In this document: positions 59,037-64,000 of the stretch, in pieces
Layout of the letters: every line of letters begins with the position of its first letter
How positions within the stretch are numbered: position 1 is the stretch's first letter
Origin: Salvia splendens
Lineage: Eukaryota > Streptophyta > Magnoliopsida > Lamiales > Lamiaceae
Length of the DNA stretch: 64,000 nucleotides
Assembly (NCBI RefSeq): GCF_004379255.2
Contig: NC_056033.1
Coordinates: 40,326,719 to 40,390,718 of the forward strand
Direction: 5' to 3'
Position numbers and translations under genes: made by a program
Notes under the pieces: model-generated
What the model saw: the letters and a program-made list of their open reading frames with translations, nothing else
Databases searched by the model: none
What the model was told of the DNA's origin: nothing

Positions 59037-60977
59037 TGGCACCCACAATGGGGCGCCCGATGGAACTCCCTATGCGTGCCATCATCCTCGGGCGCAGACG
59101 ATGCCTCTATTGTGGGTGCTCGCCATAGGGCGTGCCCTATGCCCACGCCCTAGGCTTCGGGCGCGGAAGAAGCGCGGACGATGGCCTATCGTCCGCGCCA
59201 TCTTCCGCGGCATCAGGCACTATTGTGGGCTCGGCGGACGATGGTCGTGGACGATAGGCCATCGTCCGCGCCATAGGGAACCATTGCGGGCTCGACGGAC
59301 GATGGCACGCATTTTTGAATTTTTTTTCCCGAATTTTGCCTATTTAAACCTCGTTTCTCATTCACTTGTTCATACAAACATCTCGTCTCTCTCATTTCTC
59401 GCCTCTCTCACATTTCTACCTCTCTCACATACCAAAATTAACCACGACGACGACACCGGTTCTAGTTCCTTGGAGTCAGGTAGGCCGACCTCAGAAGCCT
59501 TAGATGCAGCCGTTGAAGAGGCCATGGCAGAATGCTTAGTCGAAATGCAGCGCGAGGAGGAGGCGGAGGCGGAGGAGCAGATCCACAGACCTATTCGACG
59601 TCGGACGGTTGTCCGACGCGGCCACGCGACAGCTCACCAACGTCTGATTGCAGACTATTTTGCCGAGCAACCACGGTGGGGACCGACCATTTTCCGCCGC
59701 AGGTTTAGAATGTCGCGTTACCTTTTTCTCAGTATTGTCTGGGTTTTGTCGTCACGTGATGAATACATGACGTATTCGGAAGATGGCGTCGGTAGACCCG
59801 ACCTTACACCGTTGCAAAAGTGCACGGTTGCACTCCGTCAGTTGGCCTACGGCACCACGACGGATATTTTCGACGAGTACCTCCACGTCGGGGAGACAAC
59901 AGGCCGGGAGTGCCTGAAGAGATTTTGTAGGGGAGTTGTGGAGGCCTACGGCGACACATATTTGCGCAGGCCGACTGCCGTTGATTGCCAGGGCCTGATG
60001 AAGATGCACGAGACGACGCACGACTTTCCTGGGATGCTAGGGAGCATCGACTGTATGCACTGGGAGTGGAAGAATTGTCCGACGGCGTGGAGAGGTCAAT
60101 TCACTAGTGGATACAAGGGCAGCCACCCGGCGATGATCCTCGAAGCCGTCGCTGACCATCAACTCTGGATCTGACATGCTTACTTCGGCGTGGCCGGGTC
60201 GAACATCGACATTAACGTCCTCAACTCATCCACCCTCTTCACCGAGCAATACAATGGCAACAGCCCGGCCATCGAATTCACTGCCAACATGCGCCAATAC
60301 CACATGTGGTACTACTTGGCCGATGGCATATACCCACGGTGACCTATTTTTGTGAAGACGATCAGTTATCCAATTGGTGAGAAGAGGGTTTTATTTTCGC
60401 AAAAGCAGGAGGCAGCGCCGAAAGATGTCGAGCGGACATTTGGTGTGCTCCAAGCACGGTGGGCAATTGTGAAAGGGCCGCTCGTCTCTGGTTCAAGGAA
60501 GTCATCGCCGATGTCATGTATGCGAGCATAATCATGCACAACATGATAGTCGAGTAAGAAGGTGGGACCATCACCGACTGGAACGATAATGAAGGTGCAT
60601 CTAGCTCGTCCAGCACGGCGACCGAGCCCCCAGCTAGAGGATTACCGACGTGCTTCAATGAGGTTCTATCTAGACAGGCCTCAATGCGCAACCAACAAGA
60701 CCATGCCCAGCTCATGAACGACATGATTGAAGAAGTGTGAGCCCGTAACTGTCGTCACTGAGTTTGCGTATTTTTTTAATTCGTATTGTAATGTATTAAT
60801 TTTAATAAATGAAATGAAGTTTTTTTCTAATTTTTGTAGTTATTTAAATATTCAAATAAAAGAAAATGCATAGGGCGCGCCTTAGGGCGCCACACTGCAG
60901 GTGGGAGGGTGGGAGAATAAAAATGATGACGTGGCGGTGCATAGGGCGCGCCTTAGGGCGCCCCATTGCTAATGCTC
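59037..60977 (+). mobile_element. Harbinger element with decayed transposase
   Basis: Left end TGGCACCCACAATGGGGCGC at 59037 preceded by TTA (59034-59036). Right end, read inward on the minus strand from 60977, GAGCATTAGCAATGGGGCGC, followed by TTA (60978-60980). 1.94 kb with GC-rich subterminal blocks and one plus-strand transposase gene. It abuts the next element at 60981 with only the TTA between them. Confidence 0.85.
59302..60770 (+). pseudogene. Harbinger transposase with three TGG-to-TGA stops and a frameshift
   Basis: Readable from N to C terminus. There is a Glu-rich N terminus (AECLVEMQREEEAEAEEQ) and a DNA-binding-like region (FRRRFRMSRYLFLSIVWVL ... TPLQKCTVALRQLAYGTTTD). The first catalytic Asp is in GMLGSIDCMHWEWKNC; the second lies in the GSNIDINVLNSSTLF region; Glu is in KDVERTFGVLQARWAIV. 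In-frame TGA codons at 60172-60174 (after LWI), 60340-60342 (after YPR) and 60738-60740 (after EEV) each stand where relatives have Trp. A 1-nt loss near 60480 and a TAA at 60555 add to the damage. The likely start is the ATG at 59302 or one at 59524; the upstream reading to 59014 crosses the terminal repeat and is not real. Confidence 0.85.
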
Positions 60978-60980
60978 TTA

Positions 60981-61543
60981 GAGCAACCACAATGGTTAGG
61001 CGCGGCTAGCTCGGGGCGGTCCATAGTGGCGGAGGTGTCCGCCCACGGGGCGGACGACGAATCTGGGGTGGTGGGCGGCGGACGACGGATAGGCGACGGG
61101 GGGGGCGAGGACGCGGCTGCTCCCCTGTGCGCCGCGGCTATAGCCGCGCCTCCCAAAGCTTGCGGCGATCGGCGCGGCGGTTGACATGTTGTTGATTTTT
61201 TAATTTTTTTTTATTTACCTCTATAAATACCACTCACCATCTCTTATTTTTTTCACCATTTTCACATAATCCCTACATTTACTATCTACACTTTCACTCT
61301 CTAAAAATGCACGGTCGGCCCCAAGCACCTCGTTTTCTAATTATTTACACTGCGATGATTTTAATTATACCTAATTAAAACTAAAAACATTATAAAATGA
61401 AAATTGATTATAAAATTTGGGGCTATAGGAAGTGTCCATCATAGTGGGCGGAAACAAAATTTTGGGGCTATAGATAAAAAATTGTGGATATAGACAAAAA
61501 CTGGGACGGGACTATTGGGGTGTCCGCCTTATCGTGGACACCC
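60981..61543 (+). mobile_element. Harbinger-type MITE upstream of the WRKY gene
   Basis: Starts GAGCAACCACAATGG right after TTA; the right end TTATCGTGGACACCC (to 61543) is almost identical to the right end of the MITE at 57734-58016. The left subterminal block is GC-rich (GGCGGACGACG, GCTATAGCCGCGCC). A plus-strand TATAAATA box at 61222-61229, a CT-rich leader and an ATG at 61306 resemble the start of a Harbinger transposase gene, but coding stops after a few residues. The target duplication is imperfect (TTA left, ATA right). Confidence 0.6.
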
Positions 61544-61554
61544 ATAAAGTCCTT

Positions 61555-61560
61555 TTGACT
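61555..61560 (+). promoter_or_regulatory. W-box-like site in the WRKY promoter
   Basis: TTGACT just beyond the MITE, about 315 bp upstream of the ATG. TTGAC(C/T) is the core bound by WRKY proteins, so self- or cross-regulation is possible. Confidence 0.45.
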
Positions 61561-61774
61561 TTTGTATCCCTATAATCATAATGGCCCACACACAATAAGA
61601 ATATTGGTCAATGCAGTCTCCCTTTCTCTCTCTAAATCAATGACGTGGAGCAATCTCAATGGCTCCTCCAATTAACAGCAAACACGGTCAGAATCGACAC
61701 CACCCACAGTGGAATAAACACTCTTCAAAATAACACTTTTTTTTAATTAAAAAAATAGAAAAAGCATCACATGT

Positions 61775-61780
61775 TTGACC
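61775..61780 (+). promoter_or_regulatory. W-box-like site near the WRKY start
   Basis: TTGACC about 95 bp upstream of the ATG, followed by a TATATTTA stretch and a CT-rich leader (CTCTCTCTCT) typical of plant 5' untranslated regions. Confidence 0.45.
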
Positions 61781-61873
61781 CATTCTCTATATTTACTTCT
61801 ACTCTCTCTCTTCTCTGAGAATTCCGTCAACTATAATCTGCTTGTTTCTTTTCTTCTTTCTCTCTCTAGAAAA

Positions 61874-63062
<1,189 letters not shown>

Positions 63063-64000
63063 TCGACGGTCAGGAACTCGCCGCAAGTTTTGATCTCCGC
63101 CGTCTGGATAAAAAAGGAGAGAGAATCGATGTTGGTCAACGATGGCCGGAAAAAAGACAAGCATTGGCCCCATTTTGGTTTTATTTACTACTGCCACTCT
63201 CTCTCTTGCTTTTTTAGTGTATGAAATGAAATGAAATGAAATTAGTGAGGAGAAGAAATTGTGGACTTTGGGTGATTAAATTTAATCATGATGGATATTT
63301 TGGTCAAATATACATTGTTTATTATTTAGTTTCGTTTTATATATAAAATTATATATAAATTACAGTTTAATAGTACTAATTTCTACTACTAAAAATTGGA
63401 ATATATTTAATAAAGCAAGGCCCACGCAATGTATATGTCTTGGAGTTGGCCACTTATTCCTTTTCCTTGCACCAAATGTTTATTGATTGAAAACTGGATA
63501 TAACGAGTAAATAAACAATTGTGGTCCAAGAAAAATCAAGTGATGAATATATTGCAGTTGAAATTATTGACCATTATTTTGGAAGAGATAATTGAGGGTA
63601 GGTGGAGGGAGGATTGCAAGCCGATCAAACTTGGAATTTTTCGGCATTAAATATTAGCTAAAATATGCCAATTAATATGAAATAACATTCCTCATTTTAT
63701 AATCAGCGAACATGATATATAATGAATACGCTACAAATACTTATAATCCATAAGAAACTCTAGTTAATTGATATTAAGTCAATTAGAAGATTTTTCATTA
63801 TTTTGGGCCTGCACTATTAATTTAACTACTCATTGTATTTATATTGATAAACAGGCTTCGTAACGATAAGATAAAACAAAAAGGGGCAAATTATTGACAA
63901 TCGTAATGTATTGATAATTAAATAAATCTTTGATGCTTAGCCAATTGTAATACTCCCTATGTTCATTATCATTTTTAATAATGGAGAACACGGATTTTAA
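63063..64000. other. WRKY trailer and AT-rich intergenic DNA
   Basis: 63063-63250 is a plausible 3' untranslated region (a (GAAAT)n-like run, ATGAAATGAAATGAAAT, near 63220). The remainder is AT-rich with a Stowaway-like start (ACTCCCTATGTTCATTATC) near 63952 running off the window edge. No gene supported. Confidence 0.5.

Noticed and set aside
59014..59301. Upstream extension of the Harbinger transposase frame (MSDPSAHYG...)
   Set aside because: It starts outside the element and runs through the terminal repeat and GC-rich block, so it is not part of the ancestral protein.

Overview
This window is nuclear DNA from a flowering plant, most likely a eudicot. It holds spliced genes with GT-AG introns, plant-specific families (group IId WRKY, DYW-type PPR, granulin-containing papain protease, VFB/SKIP2-type F-box), AT-rich spacers and a dense load of plant transposons. 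Gene content and repeat style would fit a Lamiales species, but that is an impression; nothing in the sequence fixes the species.

Layout. 1-11 kb is an accessory stretch of Harbinger-family debris: remnants or MITEs at 668-1364, 1507-2701, 4154-4792, 6789-7347 and 9120-11002. From 11 to 19.6 kb lies an unidentified, apparently spliced minus-strand gene or gene fragment. Its span contains a tandem duplication, one copy of which is split by a very young, 5.8-kb Tat-type Ty3/gypsy element (13428-19241, TSD GTCAT) that has lost protease and reverse transcriptase. At 19.9 kb is a small secreted-peptide precursor of PIP/CEP type. Ordinary genes follow: a VFB/SKIP2-like F-box-LRR gene (23.7-25.3 kb, +), a DYW PPR gene (27.7-30.2 kb, -), a MPDU1-like gene in eight exons (31.1-32.7 kb, -), a proline-rich protein in three exons (35.9-37.1 kb, -), an RD21-like cysteine protease in five exons (40.8-43.1 kb, -) and phosphoacetylglucosamine mutase in eight exons (48.4-51.8 kb, -). 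The spacers hold Stowaway-like MITEs, a MULE-type foldback element with a perfect 9-bp target duplication, and copia-like LTR remains.

52.6-61.5 kb is again transposon-rich. It contains an apparently complete PIF/Harbinger element with an intact, intron-containing DDE transposase (52636-54865), a three-level transposon nest (57516-58606), a decayed Harbinger transposase (59037-60977) and an abutting Harbinger MITE (60981-61543). That MITE lies directly upstream of a group IId WRKY transcription factor (61874-63062, +).

The host genes are not a cluster. They cover unrelated housekeeping jobs (UDP-GlcNAc synthesis, dolichol-linked sugar use, organelle RNA editing, ubiquitin ligation, vacuolar proteolysis) plus defence or signalling (WRKY, RD21, PIP-like peptide). 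The two glycosylation-related genes (MPDU1-like and PAGM) and the defence-related genes share the window by position only. No tRNA, rRNA or CRISPR was seen. Exon joins were inferred by eye from splice consensus, reading phase and remembered family similarity.
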